Positions 32,872 to 41,654 of a stretch of 64,000 nucleotides of DNA are shown here, in pieces; positions within the stretch are counted from its first letter, which is position 1, and every line of letters starts with the position of its first letter. Location of the stretch: the NCBI RefSeq assembly GCF_001468225.1, contig NZ_LNRU01000001.1:248001-312000 (forward strand), written 5' to 3'. Under the pieces are notes generated by a model. The model worked only from the letters and a program-made list of their open reading frames with translations. It was not told where the DNA came from and made no database searches. The stretch is from Sphingopyxis sp. H053 (GTDB taxonomy: Bacteria > Pseudomonadota > Alphaproteobacteria > Sphingomonadales > Sphingomonadaceae). Both the position numbers and the translations under genes were made by a program.

Positions 32872-34532
32872 GCGCCGTTGGCGGCGCTTAGGATCGCCCT
32901 AACACTCGCCGTCGCGACGTCGGTATCCAGCCCGCAGCCGAACAGGCTCTTCCCGTCCGCGGTGCGGCATTCGACGTATGCCGCGGCCTGCACATTGCTG
33001 CCCTGGCCGATCGCGTGCTCGCTATAGTCGACGATGTCCATGATCGGGCCGCCGCTTTCCGCCAGCGCGGCGATGACGCTGCTCATCAGGCCGTTGCCGC
33101 GGCCGCTGACGCTGCGCGTCGCGCCGTCAATGGTGAGCTTGCCGGCGAAGATGCGGTCGGTGCCCGCATGGCTCTCCGACCAGTCGACGAGTTGGAAGCG
33201 CTTGCCCTCGGTCACCAGATAGGCGTGGTCGAAGGCGCCCCAGATGTCCTCGGCGCCGAGTTCGCGGCTCGTTTCGTCGGCCAAGGCCTGCACGACGTGG
33301 CTGAAACTCGCCTGCATTTTCTTGGGCAGTTTCAGGCCCTTGTCCTGTTCGAGCACCCATGCGACGCCGCCCTTGCCCGACTGGCTGTTGACGCGGATCA
33401 CCGCTTCATAGCTGCGGCCGAGGTCGGCGGGGTCGATGGGCAGGTAGGGGACTTCCCAGCGCTCGTCATTCTGGCGCTCGCGCGCGGCGAAGCCTTTCTT
33501 GATCGCGTCCTGATGGCTGCCCGAAAAGGCGGTGTAGACGAGCTCGCCGCCATAGGGATGGCGCGGGTGGACGGGGAGCTGGTTGCAATATTCGACCGTC
33601 TGGATGACCTCGTCGATGTTCGAGAAGTCCAGCTGCGGGTCGACGCCCTGCGTGTACATGTTGAGCGCGATGGTGACGAGGCAGGTGTTGCCGGTGCGCT
33701 CGCCATTGCCGAACAGGCAGCCCTCGACGCGGTCGGCGCCCGCGAGCAGGCCGAGCTCGGCCGCCGCGACGCCGGTGCCGCGGTCGTTGTGGGTGTGCAG
33801 GCTGATGATCGCCTTGTCGCGGCCGGGCAGATTTTTGCCGAAATATTCGATCTGGTCGGCGTAGATGTTCGGGGTCGCCGCCTCGACCGTCGCGGGCAGG
33901 TTGAGGATGATCGGGTTTTCGGTGGTGGGCTGGAGGATGTCCATCACCGCGGCGCACACCTCGATTGAGAAATCGATTTCGGCGGTCGAGAAGGTTTCGG
34001 GGCTGTATTCGAAGCGCCAGTTCGTCTGCGGCAGACGCGCGGCGTTGTCGCGGAGCTGCTTTGCGCCCTCGATCGCGATCTGCTTGATCTCGGCCATTTC
34101 CATGCCGAAGACGATCTTGCGCCACGCGGGGCTGACCGCGTTATAGACGTGGACGATCGCGGTCTTTGCGCCCGCGAGGCTGTCGAAGCTGGTGCGGATG
34201 AGGTCGGCGCGGCTTTGCGTCAGCACCTGCGGGGTGACGTCGTCGGGGATGCGGCCCGATTTGACGAGGCCGGAGATGAAGTCGAACTCGGTCGCGCCGG
34301 CGCTGGGGAAGCCGACTTCGATTTCTTTCAGGCCGATGCGGACGAGCAGGTCGAAGAAACGCGCCTTTTTCTCGGCATCCATCGGGTCGATCAGCGCCTG
34401 ATTGCCGTCGCGCATGTCGGTGGAGAGCCAGATCGGCGCCTGGGTGGTGACGCGGCCGGGCCATTCGCGATTGCTCAAGGGAATCTGCGGAAAGGCGCTA
34501 TACTTGACCGAGGGGTCGCGGAGCATGGTCAT
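32868..34532 (-). CDS. leuA: 2-isopropylmalate synthase LeuA
   Basis: 554 residues, ATG 34532 (ATG 34526 possible). First committed step of leucine synthesis: acetyl-CoA plus 2-ketoisovalerate. TIM-barrel with WLSTDMRDGNQALIDPM, KEIEVGFPSAGATEFDF, SLHTHNDRGTGVAAAELGLLAGADRVEGCLFGNGERTGN, and a C-terminal regulatory domain after about residue 430 that gives leucine feedback. This is the long LeuA2 type (same group as Mycobacterium LeuA). A leucine-rich leader peptide and alternative RNA hairpins precede it. Its stop codon overlaps the stop of aqpS. Confidence 0.94.
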   Translation of the reverse strand: MTMLRDPSVKYSAFPQIPLSNREWPGRVTTQAPIWLSTDMRDGNQALIDPMDAEKKARFFDLLVRIGLKEIEVGFPSAGATEFDFISGLVKSGRIPDDVTPQVLTQSRADLIRTSFDSLAGAKTAIVHVYNAVSPAWRKIVFGMEMAEIKQIAIEGAKQLRDNAARLPQTNWRFEYSPETFSTAEIDFSIEVCAAVMDILQPTTENPIILNLPATVEAATPNIYADQIEYFGKNLPGRDKAIISLHTHNDRGTGVAAAELGLLAGADRVEGCLFGNGERTGNTCLVTIALNMYTQGVDPQLDFSNIDEVIQTVEYCNQLPVHPRHPYGGELVYTAFSGSHQDAIKKGFAARERQNDERWEVPYLPIDPADLGRSYEAVIRVNSQSGKGGVAWVLEQDKGLKLPKKMQASFSHVVQALADETSRELGAEDIWGAFDHAYLVTEGKRFQLVDWSESHAGTDRIFAGKLTIDGATRSVSGRGNGLMSSVIAALAESGGPIMDIVDYSEHAIGQGSNVQAAAYVECRTADGKSLFGCGLDTDVATASVRAILSAANGA

Positions 34533-34577
34533 GATGTTTGGACTTCTTCTGGTGGTTGCGATGCTGTGTCGATCGGA

Positions 34578-34632
34578 CCCTTGAGCGGGTGGCCGCGACT
34601 AGCGCGCAGCCAGTGTCACGCCCAAGGGCGTG
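34578..34632 (-). promoter_or_regulatory. leuA leader hairpins, candidate attenuator
   Basis: On the minus strand CACGCCC-TT-GGGCGTG (34617-34632) forms a perfect 7-bp hairpin that includes the leader-peptide stop codon. Its bases CCCTTGGGCG can instead pair over 10 bp (one G-U) with CGCTCAAGGG at 34578-34587. A third stem, TGGCTGCG with CGCGGCCA, lies between them. Mutually exclusive stems after a Leu-codon run are the hallmark of ribosome-mediated attenuation. No T-run follows, so any termination would need Rho or translational coupling. Confidence 0.5.
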
Positions 34633-34666
34633 TAAGTCGCAGAAGAAGAAGGGCGTTGCCGCGCAT
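34616..34666 (-). CDS. leuL: leucine-rich leader peptide of leuA
   Basis: A 16-codon ORF on the minus strand, ATG 34666 to TGA 34616-34618, reading MRGNALLLLRLTRPWA. Five of sixteen residues are Leu, four consecutive (ctt ctt ctt ctg) and a fifth after one Arg. It starts 134 bp upstream of leuA on the same strand. A run of regulatory codons upstream of the matching biosynthetic gene is the standard mark of an attenuation leader. The ribosome site is weak (AGCCTCCCC precedes ATG), and the symbol is applied by analogy. Confidence 0.6.
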   Translation of the reverse strand: MRGNALLLLRLTRPWA

Positions 34667-34738
34667 GGGGAGGCTATTGGTTCAAAATGTCGCGTTTGGC
34701 AAGGGGGGAGTGTGAAAATTGCGTGATTGCGCCTCCTT

Positions 34739-34810
34739 CGTCATCCCCGCGAAGGCGGGGATCCCGCTATTGCGGTAAAAGCGGGACCCCCCGCCTTCGC
34801 GGGGGTGACG
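34739..34810. repeat. intergenic palindrome, family A (copy 8)
   Basis: Arms cgtcatccccgcgaaggcgg and ccgccttcgcgggggtgacg around the spacer atcccgctattgcggtaaaa. It lies between the start region of leuA and the rhodanese gene stop on the minus strand. Confidence 0.85.
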
Positions 34811-34830
34811 AGTGAAGAACGGCGGCGGGC

Positions 34831-35319
34831 TCAGCCTGTCACCCATTCGACCTTCGGATCGGTGAAATCGACAACGTCGGCGAGCTCGCTGACGTTCGGA
34901 TAACCATAGCCGACGAGGTTGATGAAGGTCTGGATATTGAGCGCGAGCGCGGCCGATTTGAGCGGCACCGGGCTGCGGTGGTTCGAGAAATTATTGTTGC
35001 AATAGATGAGGATGGGGCGATCGGTGCTGGCGCCGATCACCGCGGCGAGGCTCTCGGCGGTGAAGTCGGTGAGCGGCAGGTTGACCGCGCCCTTGATATG
35101 GCCGCGCGCGAAGGCGTCCTTCGAGCGCGCGTCGAGGAGGAGGGTGCCGGGCTTTGCGGCCTCGGCCTTGAAGGCGTCGAAGGCGATGAGGCGCGTCGCG
35201 CGCGCCTGGGCGACGCTGGCGGTCAGCGCCTGGAAGGCGGGATAATCGATTTGCGGGTTCGCTTGCGCCAGCGCGGGGGTGGCGGCGGTGAGGGCGAGAG
35301 CGAGAAGCAGGGTGCGCAT
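34831..35319 (-). CDS. periplasmic rhodanese-like domain protein
   Basis: 162 residues from ATG 35319 (GGGAGGATCACC upstream). Signal peptide MRTLLLALALTAATPALAQA. One rhodanese domain: GTLLLDARSKDAFARGHIKGAVNLPLTDF and active-site cysteine in PILIYCNNNFSNHR. The loop after the cysteine is longer and Asn-rich compared with sulfurtransferases (CxxxxR), so the true activity is unclear. Stand-alone gene on the minus strand. Confidence 0.82.
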   Translation of the reverse strand: MRTLLLALALTAATPALAQANPQIDYPAFQALTASVAQARATRLIAFDAFKAEAAKPGTLLLDARSKDAFARGHIKGAVNLPLTDFTAESLAAVIGASTDRPILIYCNNNFSNHRSPVPLKSAALALNIQTFINLVGYGYPNVSELADVVDFTDPKVEWVTG

Positions 35320-35385
35320 GGTGATCCTCCCTTGAATATGGGGAGGCTACGCCGCGGTTGCTGGCTCTGCGATGAACCGAAAATG

Positions 35386-35419
35386 GCGCCGGGCCGCAAG
35401 GGATCTTGCGGCCCGGCGC
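35386..35419. terminator. intrinsic terminator-like hairpin
   Basis: A 15-bp perfect stem GCGCCGGGCCGCAAG with loop ggat. It lies just downstream of the stop codon of the acidic protein gene (35448) on the minus strand; in that direction it is followed by catttt, a T-tract. Terminator of that gene. Confidence 0.75.
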
Positions 35420-35447
35420 AGTGCAGGGGGTGGTGGCGGGGCGAGCG

Positions 35448-35798
35448 TCAAGCGGCTTCGCTCTCGTCGTCTTCGTCCCACGGTTCGAAAACCTCGTCCT
35501 CAATCAGATTGTCGACCGCGTGGATGCGCACGCCGATGCACCAGTCCAGAAGCGGGCCTTCCCACGCGGCCTCGACTTCGCTGAGGACTTCGGCGGCGTC
35601 CGCCGGGCGATCGCCGACGAGGTCGAAATCCTGCACGCCGTCGTCGGGCGGGGTGATGTAGACATGCGGGTCGAGCCGGATATTCGCCCAGCCGATGGTG
35701 GGGGCAAGACCCTCGACCTCGACGACGAGCAGCGGATTTTCCTCGTCGCCGTCGATCGAGGCGTTCACTTCGACAATTTCGCGTACCAGTTCGCTCAT
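35448..35798 (-). CDS. acidic uncharacterised protein
   Basis: 116 residues from ATG 35798, with ACAGGAGCCATGTG upstream. Very acidic (tail EDEVFEPWDEDDESEAA) and mostly beta (ELVREIVEVNASIDGDEENP, LLVVEVEGLAPTIGWANIRLDP). Soluble, no signal peptide. I do not recognise a family. Bracketed by two strong terminators, so it is a separate transcript. Confidence 0.62.
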   Translation of the reverse strand: MSELVREIVEVNASIDGDEENPLLVVEVEGLAPTIGWANIRLDPHVYITPPDDGVQDFDLVGDRPADAAEVLSEVEAAWEGPLLDWCIGVRIHAVDNLIEDEVFEPWDEDDESEAA

Positions 35799-35819
35799 CA
35801 CATGGCTCCTGTACGAAAA

Positions 35820-35847
35820 GGGGCGGGACCATCGCTGGTCCCGCCCC
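35820..35847 (-). terminator. intrinsic terminator of the YceI-like gene
   Basis: A 12-bp perfect stem GGGGCGGGACCA with a four-base loop followed by TTTTCGTAC on the minus strand, 36 bp after the stop of the YceI gene. Classical Rho-independent layout. Confidence 0.85.
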
Positions 35848-35883
35848 ATGTTTACGCGGTGCGTGTGACAGATTGGCGTGAGC

Positions 35884-36522
35884 TTACTGCTTTTCGAACG
35901 CCGCGTGGATTTCGAGTTCGACCGCGTCGCTGACGTAGGGAATGCCCATCGAGACGCCGAAATCGCTGCGCTTGATCGTGGTTTCGGCCTGGAAACCGAT
36001 GGTTTCCTTCTTGTTCATGCCCATGCCCGCGCCGTGGAAATCGACGTCGAGCGTGACGGGCTTGGTCACGCCGTTGAGCGTCAGATTGCCGGTGACCTTG
36101 GCCTCGTCGCCGTCGCTGTCGAGCACGACGCTGGTCGAGACGAATTTGGCGTCGGCGGGGGCGGCGCCGAAGAAGTCGGGCTTGCCGCCGTCCTTGCCGG
36201 CGCGCAGCAGGTGGCTGGTCAGCCCGGCGCTGGCGGTGGTGACCTTTGCCACGGGGATCGTGACGTCGACCTTCGCCGCGGCGAGGTTCTTGGGATCGAT
36301 GACGAGGGTGCCGGTCACGTCGCCGAAAATGCCGGTATATTTGCTGAAGCCGAGGTGATCGACTTCCCACACGACCATCGTGTGGCCGGCGTCGGCGGCG
36401 TAGGTGCCCGCGGTGACGCGCGTCTTGTCGGGCGCGCCGGGGGCGGAGCCGCCCTGCGCGAGGACGATCGGGGTGGCGACGAGGGCGAGTGCGAGGGCGG
36501 CGAGGGGGACGATGCGACGCAT
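35884..36522 (-). CDS. YceI family periplasmic protein
   Basis: 212 residues from ATG 36522 (AGGAGACTTTC upstream). Signal peptide to about residue 23. Lipocalin-like barrel of the YceI family: AGTYAADAGHTMVVWEVDHLGFSKYTGIFGDVTGTLVIDPKN, then KVTGNLTLNGVTKPVTLDVDFHG and IKRSDFGVSMGIPYVSDAVELEIHA. Members bind isoprenoid or amphiphilic ligands in the periplasm. Single-gene transcript judging by the terminator behind it. Confidence 0.92.
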   Translation of the reverse strand: MRRIVPLAALALALVATPIVLAQGGSAPGAPDKTRVTAGTYAADAGHTMVVWEVDHLGFSKYTGIFGDVTGTLVIDPKNLAAAKVDVTIPVAKVTTASAGLTSHLLRAGKDGGKPDFFGAAPADAKFVSTSVVLDSDGDEAKVTGNLTLNGVTKPVTLDVDFHGAGMGMNKKETIGFQAETTIKRSDFGVSMGIPYVSDAVELEIHAAFEKQ

Positions 36523-36716
36523 GAGAAAGTCTCCTGTTGAGGACGGCGGGAAGCTAGGCGAAGGCGAGGGACGGCGTCAATAAGCCCCACGGAAACGCAG
36601 CGTTGCGATTTGGGTTGCGGCTGCGCATCACCGCAAGGCGCTTGTGCCGCGCCCGCTTTCATGCTGCAACGCGGTAAGCTACGAAAGCTGGGCACGAAGG
36701 CTGGGGGCCGACGTCG

Positions 36717-37835
36717 ATGGATAGCTTGTTCGCCCGCGAATCGGGCGAGGTTGAAAATGCCTTTCTGGCGGCGCCGTTCGAAGCGGACGGCTGGAACGCG
36801 GCGTTGCGTCTGTTCGCGCGGCGGACCGGATCGTCGCGCGCGCAATTGCTGGGGCTGGGCGACGACGCGACTTTGTTCAACTTCATGCCCGATATCGACC
36901 CCGCCTATCAGCGCGAATTCGTGGAAATCGAGGGATGGCGGCCCGAGGTCAACTGGCGCGTCGCCGCGAGCGGCCGCCCGCTCGAGATATTGAGCGAGGC
37001 GCATTACGACATCGCGCGCCAGCACAGCGGCACCGACGATTATGAAGAGCATATCCGTAAGTGGGACGGCGTCCACGGCTGCCAGACCGTGTTGGTCGAG
37101 GGCGAGGGGCTGCTCGTCGGGCTGGCGGCGCTGCGGTCCGAGCGCGACGGTCGCACCGGGCAGCGCGACCGCAAGCTGTTCGCCGCGGGCGCGACCTATG
37201 CGCTGGCGGCGGTCCGCATGCAGCAGGCGATGGCGCAGCGCGGCGCCGCGATGACCGTCGGCGCGTTCGACGCGATCGATGTCGCGGCCTTTCTGGTCGA
37301 CCGCCACGGCGCGGTTGCGGCGCTGTCGGGGGCGGCCGAGGCGATTGTCGGCGATGGGCCGGGCGGGGGCGCGGGCGGAGCGCTGCGCCTGCGCCGCGGC
37401 CGGCTGGGTGCCGCGCGCCGCGATGCCGATACGGCGTTGCAGGCGGCGCTGACACGCGCGCTGAACGGGGAGGCGATGCAGCAGCACTGGATCGGGTCGC
37501 CGCAAGATGGCGAGGACGGGTTATTGTGCGAACTCTTCCGCCTGCCGCGGCGCGAATGGGATTTCGGATTCGACCCGCGCGTGCTGGTGGTCGCGCGGCG
37601 CGCCGCGGATATTCCCGCGATGCGGATCGTGCCGCTGCGCGCGGCGCTGGGCCTGACCGAAGCCGAGGCCGAGATCGCGCTGCGCCTGGCGAATGGCGAG
37701 GCGCGCGAGGAGATCGCGGCGGGGCGCGGCACGAGCACGCAAACGCTGGGCACGCAGATCAAGTCGATCCTGCGCAAGAGCGACGTCGCCCGCGAGGCCG
37801 AACTGACGGCGCTGGTGAACCGGTTGCTGCGCTAA
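36717..37835 (+). CDS. LuxR-type helix-turn-helix regulator
   Basis: 372 residues, ATG 36717. The C-terminal 65 residues are a LuxR/GerE HTH (LRAALGLTEAEAEIALRLANGEAREEIAAGRGTSTQTLGTQIKSILRKSDVARE). The N-terminal 300 residues have no receiver or autoinducer-binding signature that I can see; VHGCQTVLVEGEGLLVGLAALRSERDGRTG and the following helices suggest a GAF/PAS-like sensory region. Upstream, the divergent YceI gene is 194 bp away. Signal and targets unknown. Confidence 0.78.
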   Translation: MDSLFARESGEVENAFLAAPFEADGWNAALRLFARRTGSSRAQLLGLGDDATLFNFMPDIDPAYQREFVEIEGWRPEVNWRVAASGRPLEILSEAHYDIARQHSGTDDYEEHIRKWDGVHGCQTVLVEGEGLLVGLAALRSERDGRTGQRDRKLFAAGATYALAAVRMQQAMAQRGAAMTVGAFDAIDVAAFLVDRHGAVAALSGAAEAIVGDGPGGGAGGALRLRRGRLGAARRDADTALQAALTRALNGEAMQQHWIGSPQDGEDGLLCELFRLPRREWDFGFDPRVLVVARRAADIPAMRIVPLRAALGLTEAEAEIALRLANGEAREEIAAGRGTSTQTLGTQIKSILRKSDVAREAELTALVNRLLR

Positions 37836-38047
37836 AGGAACGGACCGGAAGATACCGGCGGCGGGTCGCGAGCCGCCGATATCCCCCCTCAGGCCGGGCG
37901 CCGTCATTGCCGTGCAACGCCGTGCCCCCCATGATCCACCGGCAGGCCGAGGCAAGCCGTTGATCTGCGGCGGGTATCATCGATCTGTCGCGAGTGTCAT
38001 ACCCCGTTCGGGGTATATGCGACGAGCAGAGGGTCAGGGTCCTGCCC

Positions 38048-38461
38048 CTAGGGCGCGCGGCGTGCCTCGAACCATTCGCGCATCGCCGCGGCGGCGCAGC
38101 CGGTGAAACCGTAGCTGCCGACGGGCGAGCAGCTGTTCGGGCGGCTCGCTGCCGCGGCGCCATTGGTATAGCCGTCGACGGCCGAGGCCCAGCTGCCGCC
38201 GCCGGCGGGAACATCTTCCTTCAACTCTTCGCGCAATTCCTTGGGCACGCGGTAGCGTTCGGTCTCGGGCTGCTGCGCGCAGACGACGATCTCGTCGCCT
38301 TTGGGTTCGGGGCAGGGTTCGTCGCCATAGGTGTAGAGGACCGAGGTGCGCTGCGGCGGCTCGCCCGATTGCGCGAGCGAGCTGTCATTCTGCGCCAGTG
38401 CGGGCGCGGCGAAGGCGAGTGCCGCGAAGAGGGGGAGGAGGAGGCCGGCTGTTTTCTTCAT
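38048..38461 (-). CDS. secreted cysteine-containing protein, unknown
   Basis: 137 residues from ATG 38461. Signal peptide MKKTAGLLLPLFAALAFAAPALAQ. Mature sequence has a short conserved-looking stretch CPEPKGDEIVVCAQQPETER followed by YRVPKELREE, and later NSCSPVGSYGFTGCAAAAMREWFEARR; four cysteines are likely to form two disulfides. The pattern is common in sphingomonad genomes but unnamed. Periplasmic. Confidence 0.68.
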   Translation of the reverse strand: MKKTAGLLLPLFAALAFAAPALAQNDSSLAQSGEPPQRTSVLYTYGDEPCPEPKGDEIVVCAQQPETERYRVPKELREELKEDVPAGGGSWASAVDGYTNGAAAASRPNSCSPVGSYGFTGCAAAAMREWFEARRAP

Positions 38462-38842
38462 TATCGATCGCGTTCCCAGACCCCGTATCCCCGCGGCGCA
38501 GATTGATGCGCGAAGATGAACCTAAGCCGAACTCGCCCGGCCTAACCCATTGCGCTTTCGGCGGGAACGGGAATGCGGCGGCCCGGCGCGGGGCCGATGT
38601 TACTCAGATGGTGTCTCGAAAATGGAAAACCAGACCCCGTTCCGGTAGTTCGTCGTAGCGGGGTGGGCCTTTGCAACGCTGCATGCCCCCCGACCCCTCC
38701 CGCAAGCGGGAAGGGAGAAGGATGGCAACTTCCGGTCGATATCGTCGCCGCGGAGCGGCTGTCTTGGCCGGTAAACCTTCCGGCAGCCGATCTTTGATGT
38801 GAACCGACTGGAGCGCCGCGCCTAACCTGCTAAGGGCATCCT
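38462..38842. other. intergenic region without clear genes
   Basis: 381 bp. It holds a small hairpin ccctcccgcaagcgggaagg near 38694-38714 that resembles a worn family B half-element. Short plus-strand frames here have no family signature or ribosome site. The right end should hold the promoter of the gene at 38843. Confidence 0.45.
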
Positions 38843-39163
38843 ATGCTTCACCTGCACGGCCACGGCGGCACCGTCCAAATCGATGGTGTCAAATATGACT
38901 GGGAACTCCTGAGCGAGCCCCAACTGTCCTCTTCCGAAGGCTGGAGGGGCATGAGGGTCGCCCTGCGCCAGAGAGATATGCCACGCGAAGCCGTGCTGGA
39001 ATTTCCGACGCCAAAGCGCCTGTTGAAAGGTTTGCCGAAAGGGCGTTCGCACATCAACGACGCGATAGCCCTGCGAGGGGTGCGAGCGGCATTGTCGGCA
39101 GGATGGGACCCGACTTCTCGCGGCAAGCCGATAGTCTTCATGGTTGATGCCAACGGCGACTAA
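38843..39163 (+). CDS. uncharacterised small protein
   Basis: 106 residues, ATG 38843. Beta-rich N-terminal part (MLHLHGHGGTVQIDGVKYDWEL, GMRVALRQRDMPREAVLEFP) and a basic helix-containing C-terminus (KGRSHINDAIALRGVRAALSAGWDPTSRGKPIVF). Lower GC codon use than neighbours. I do not recognise it; the R-x-x-x-A-L-x-A-G-W-D-P-x-S-R-G-K pattern looks like a conserved functional end. No partner gene. Confidence 0.6.
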   Translation: MLHLHGHGGTVQIDGVKYDWELLSEPQLSSSEGWRGMRVALRQRDMPREAVLEFPTPKRLLKGLPKGRSHINDAIALRGVRAALSAGWDPTSRGKPIVFMVDANGD

Positions 39164-39244
39164 GCGCAATCGTCTGGAGCACTGGCATCCAGCCTGAAGC
39201 GCGGCAATTCCTCCTTTGGGAGAAGGGGAATATGAGGGTTTATT

Positions 39245-40075
39245 TTAATCGCCCAACCAATCGGTTGTGATCGCTCCCCTATGCCCCTCCGGCGCCAGCG
39301 CGGCGCGCAGGGCTTCCAGCAGAGGCGGCAGCGCCTGCGTGAAGGCGTAGGGCGGGTTGACGATAAAAAGGCCCGCGCCGTTATAAATGTCGGGCTGATC
39401 GCGATCGTACAACCAATGCTCCACCACCAGAAATTTCGGGATGCCGAGCTTGCGTAGCTGCGCCTTCCACCGCACATGCGTGGCGCGGTCTTTCAGCGGA
39501 TACCAGATCACCGTCACGCCATGCGCCCATTTGCGGTGCGCGGCGGCGAGGGTGGCGGTAATCTGTGCGCGTTCATCGGTCTGCTCGTACGGCGGGTCGA
39601 CCACCACCACGCCGCGCGCGGTGCGGGGCGGCAGCATCGCCAGCCAAAGCTCGTAGGCGTCGCGCTGATGCACGGCGGCGGATGTGCCGCGCATCGCGCC
39701 GCGCAGGGCATAGGCGTCGTCGGGATGCTTCTCGTTCAGGATCAGAAAATCCTGCGGACGCAGAAGCTGCGCCAAGAAGCGCGGCGATCCGGGGTAGAGG
39801 CGCGGCTCTTCCCCGGCATTTACCGCCTGCACGGCGGCGCGATAGTCGTCCAGCAAGGGGTTCGTGTCGGCAAAGGCGCGCACTACGCCTTGTGTAGCCT
39901 CACCGGTGCGCCTCGCCTCCTCGCCGCCAAGGTCGTACAGCCCGCACCCGGCATGGGTGTCGATCAGGGTGAGCGCGCTCTCTTTGAGCTGCAACGCCCG
40001 CACGAGGGCGATGAGCAGGCAGTGCTTTACGACATCGGCGCTGTTGCCGGCATGGAAGGAATGGCGATAATTCAT
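39245..40075 (-). CDS. rlmJ: 23S rRNA (adenine(2030)-N6)-methyltransferase RlmJ
   Basis: 276 residues, ATG 40075. N-terminal MNYRHSFHAGNSADVVKHCLLIALV is diagnostic of RlmJ/YhiR. SAM-binding region at LIDTHAGCGLYDL and catalytic DPPY at 160-163 (VVVVDPPYEQTDERAQI). Methylates A2030 of 23S rRNA. Full length. Isolated gene with no obvious operon. Confidence 0.94.
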   Translation of the reverse strand: MNYRHSFHAGNSADVVKHCLLIALVRALQLKESALTLIDTHAGCGLYDLGGEEARRTGEATQGVVRAFADTNPLLDDYRAAVQAVNAGEEPRLYPGSPRFLAQLLRPQDFLILNEKHPDDAYALRGAMRGTSAAVHQRDAYELWLAMLPPRTARGVVVVDPPYEQTDERAQITATLAAAHRKWAHGVTVIWYPLKDRATHVRWKAQLRKLGIPKFLVVEHWLYDRDQPDIYNGAGLFIVNPPYAFTQALPPLLEALRAALAPEGHRGAITTDWLGD

Positions 40076-40388
40076 TGTAACTCAAAATCCTGGCGATCTG
40101 CCTCTATACCAACGGCTGGGCGCGGAAGCCGAGCGCGAGGCGATGGAAGCAACCAATCCGGTGCCCGTATAGAATCGGGCGGAAACCTTCAAAGCATTCT
40201 GCGCAAGGCCTCAACGAGCCGGATGCGATTGGCTTTGCCGCGAAGCGTCCGGTCGTCTGATGTCGGACGAACATTCACATAACGTCGCATTATCAGAACT
40301 GCGGCGCTTCGACGCCCGCGTCCGTCAGTAGCGGACCTGCATCCGCCCGATGTCGAATGACTTGGATCGGTCGTTTCCCGCCACTGCC
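40076..40388. other. intergenic region without clear genes
   Basis: 313 bp between rlmJ and bioA. Slightly lower GC. I find no ORF with family similarity, tRNA or strong hairpin. It should contain the rlmJ promoter at its left end and the 3' end of the bio transcript at its right. Confidence 0.4.
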
Positions 40389-41636
40389 CTATATGGCGCC
40401 GAGCGAGGCGCTGATCGCACCCCACACCTGCGTCAGTTCGTCGGCGGTGATGCAATAGGGCGGCATCACGTAGAGCGTGTTGCCGAGCGGGCGGAGGAGG
40501 ACGCCGTGGTCGCGGGTGAAGGCGATCAGGCGCGGGGCGAGGTTCGAGAGATAGCCCGCGTCGGGGACGACGATGTCGAGCGCGGCGATGGTGCCGAGGC
40601 GGCGCGGGTTTTGGGCGCGCGGGTCGTGGCTGAGCAGCGACAGATGCGCGGCCTGTGCGTCGGCGAGGGTGTCGATGCGTTGCTGGACGGGCTCGTCGCG
40701 CCAGATTTCGAGGTTCGCGTTCGCGGCGGCGCAGGCGATCGGGTTCGCGGTGTAGCTCGACGAATGATAGAAGGTCTTGCTGCGGTCGGTCGAAAAATGG
40801 GCCTCGAAGATCGGTTCGATGCAGAGGGTGACCGCGAGCGGCAGGCTTCCGCCGGTCAGGCCCTTCGACAGGCAGACGATGTCGGGGATGACGCCCGCCT
40901 GATCGCAGGCGAAGCGCGTGCCGGTGCGGCCCCAGCCGGTCATCACCTCGTCGGCGATGAAGAGCACGCCGTGGCGGGCGCAGATGGCGCGCATCTCGGC
41001 GAGCACCCATGCGGGATAGATGAGCATGCCGCCGGCGCCGAGGATCAAGGGTTCGACGATGAAGGCGGCGGGTTTTTGTGCGCAGGCGGCTTCGAGCGCG
41101 TCGAGCGTCGCCTGTTCGCGGCCTTCGTGCGGGAAGGGGATGGTGTCGACGTCGAACAGCAGCGGCTGCCAGGCGCGGTTGTAGACGCCGCGCTCGCCGA
41201 CCGACATCGTGCCGATCGTGTCGCCGTGATAGCTATGCTCGAGGACGAGGATGCGGCTGCGCGGCTCGCCGATGTTATACCAGTAGCCGAGCGCCATTTT
41301 GAGCGCGACCTCGACGCTGGTCGAGCCCGAGTCCGAGAAGAAGACGCGCGTGAGCGGATCGGGGGCGATGCGGATCAGCTCGGCGGCGAGGCTTTCGGCG
41401 GGCTCGTGCGTCCAGCCGGCGAAGATGAGCTGGTCGAGCTTTTCGGTCTGGGCGCGGATCGCGGCCATGATGCGCGGGTGCGCGTGGCCGTGGGTGGTGA
41501 CCCACCATGAGGAGATGGCGTCGATCCAGCTTTGGCCGTCGGCGGCGTAGAGTTTGGCGTCTTTGGCGTGCGAAATCAGCGGGATGGGGTCGCCGAGGCC
41601 GTGCTGGGTGAAGGGGTGCCAGATGGGGGAGGTCAT
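40389..41636 (-). CDS. bioA: adenosylmethionine-8-amino-7-oxononanoate aminotransferase BioA
   Basis: 415 residues from ATG 41636. PLP-dependent class III aminotransferase: uses SAM as amino donor to make 7,8-diaminononanoate in biotin synthesis. WHPFTQHGLGDPIPL and SSWWVTTHGHAHP are BioA-specific; PLP lysine is K258 in CLSKGLTGG; STSVEVALKMALGYW precedes the cofactor loop. The longer frame to 41702 translates palindrome copy 9 (IPAFAGMTKE) and is not native. Last gene of bioF-bioD-bioA. Confidence 0.95.
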   Translation of the reverse strand: MTSPIWHPFTQHGLGDPIPLISHAKDAKLYAADGQSWIDAISSWWVTTHGHAHPRIMAAIRAQTEKLDQLIFAGWTHEPAESLAAELIRIAPDPLTRVFFSDSGSTSVEVALKMALGYWYNIGEPRSRILVLEHSYHGDTIGTMSVGERGVYNRAWQPLLFDVDTIPFPHEGREQATLDALEAACAQKPAAFIVEPLILGAGGMLIYPAWVLAEMRAICARHGVLFIADEVMTGWGRTGTRFACDQAGVIPDIVCLSKGLTGGSLPLAVTLCIEPIFEAHFSTDRSKTFYHSSSYTANPIACAAANANLEIWRDEPVQQRIDTLADAQAAHLSLLSHDPRAQNPRRLGTIAALDIVVPDAGYLSNLAPRLIAFTRDHGVLLRPLGNTLYVMPPYCITADELTQVWGAISASLGAI

Positions 41637-41654
41637 GTGGGAACCATTCTCTTT

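Noticed and set aside
35389-35847. Strong hairpins considered as structured RNAs
   Set aside because: Each is a simple perfect stem just after a gene on the minus strand with a T-tract; a terminator explains them.
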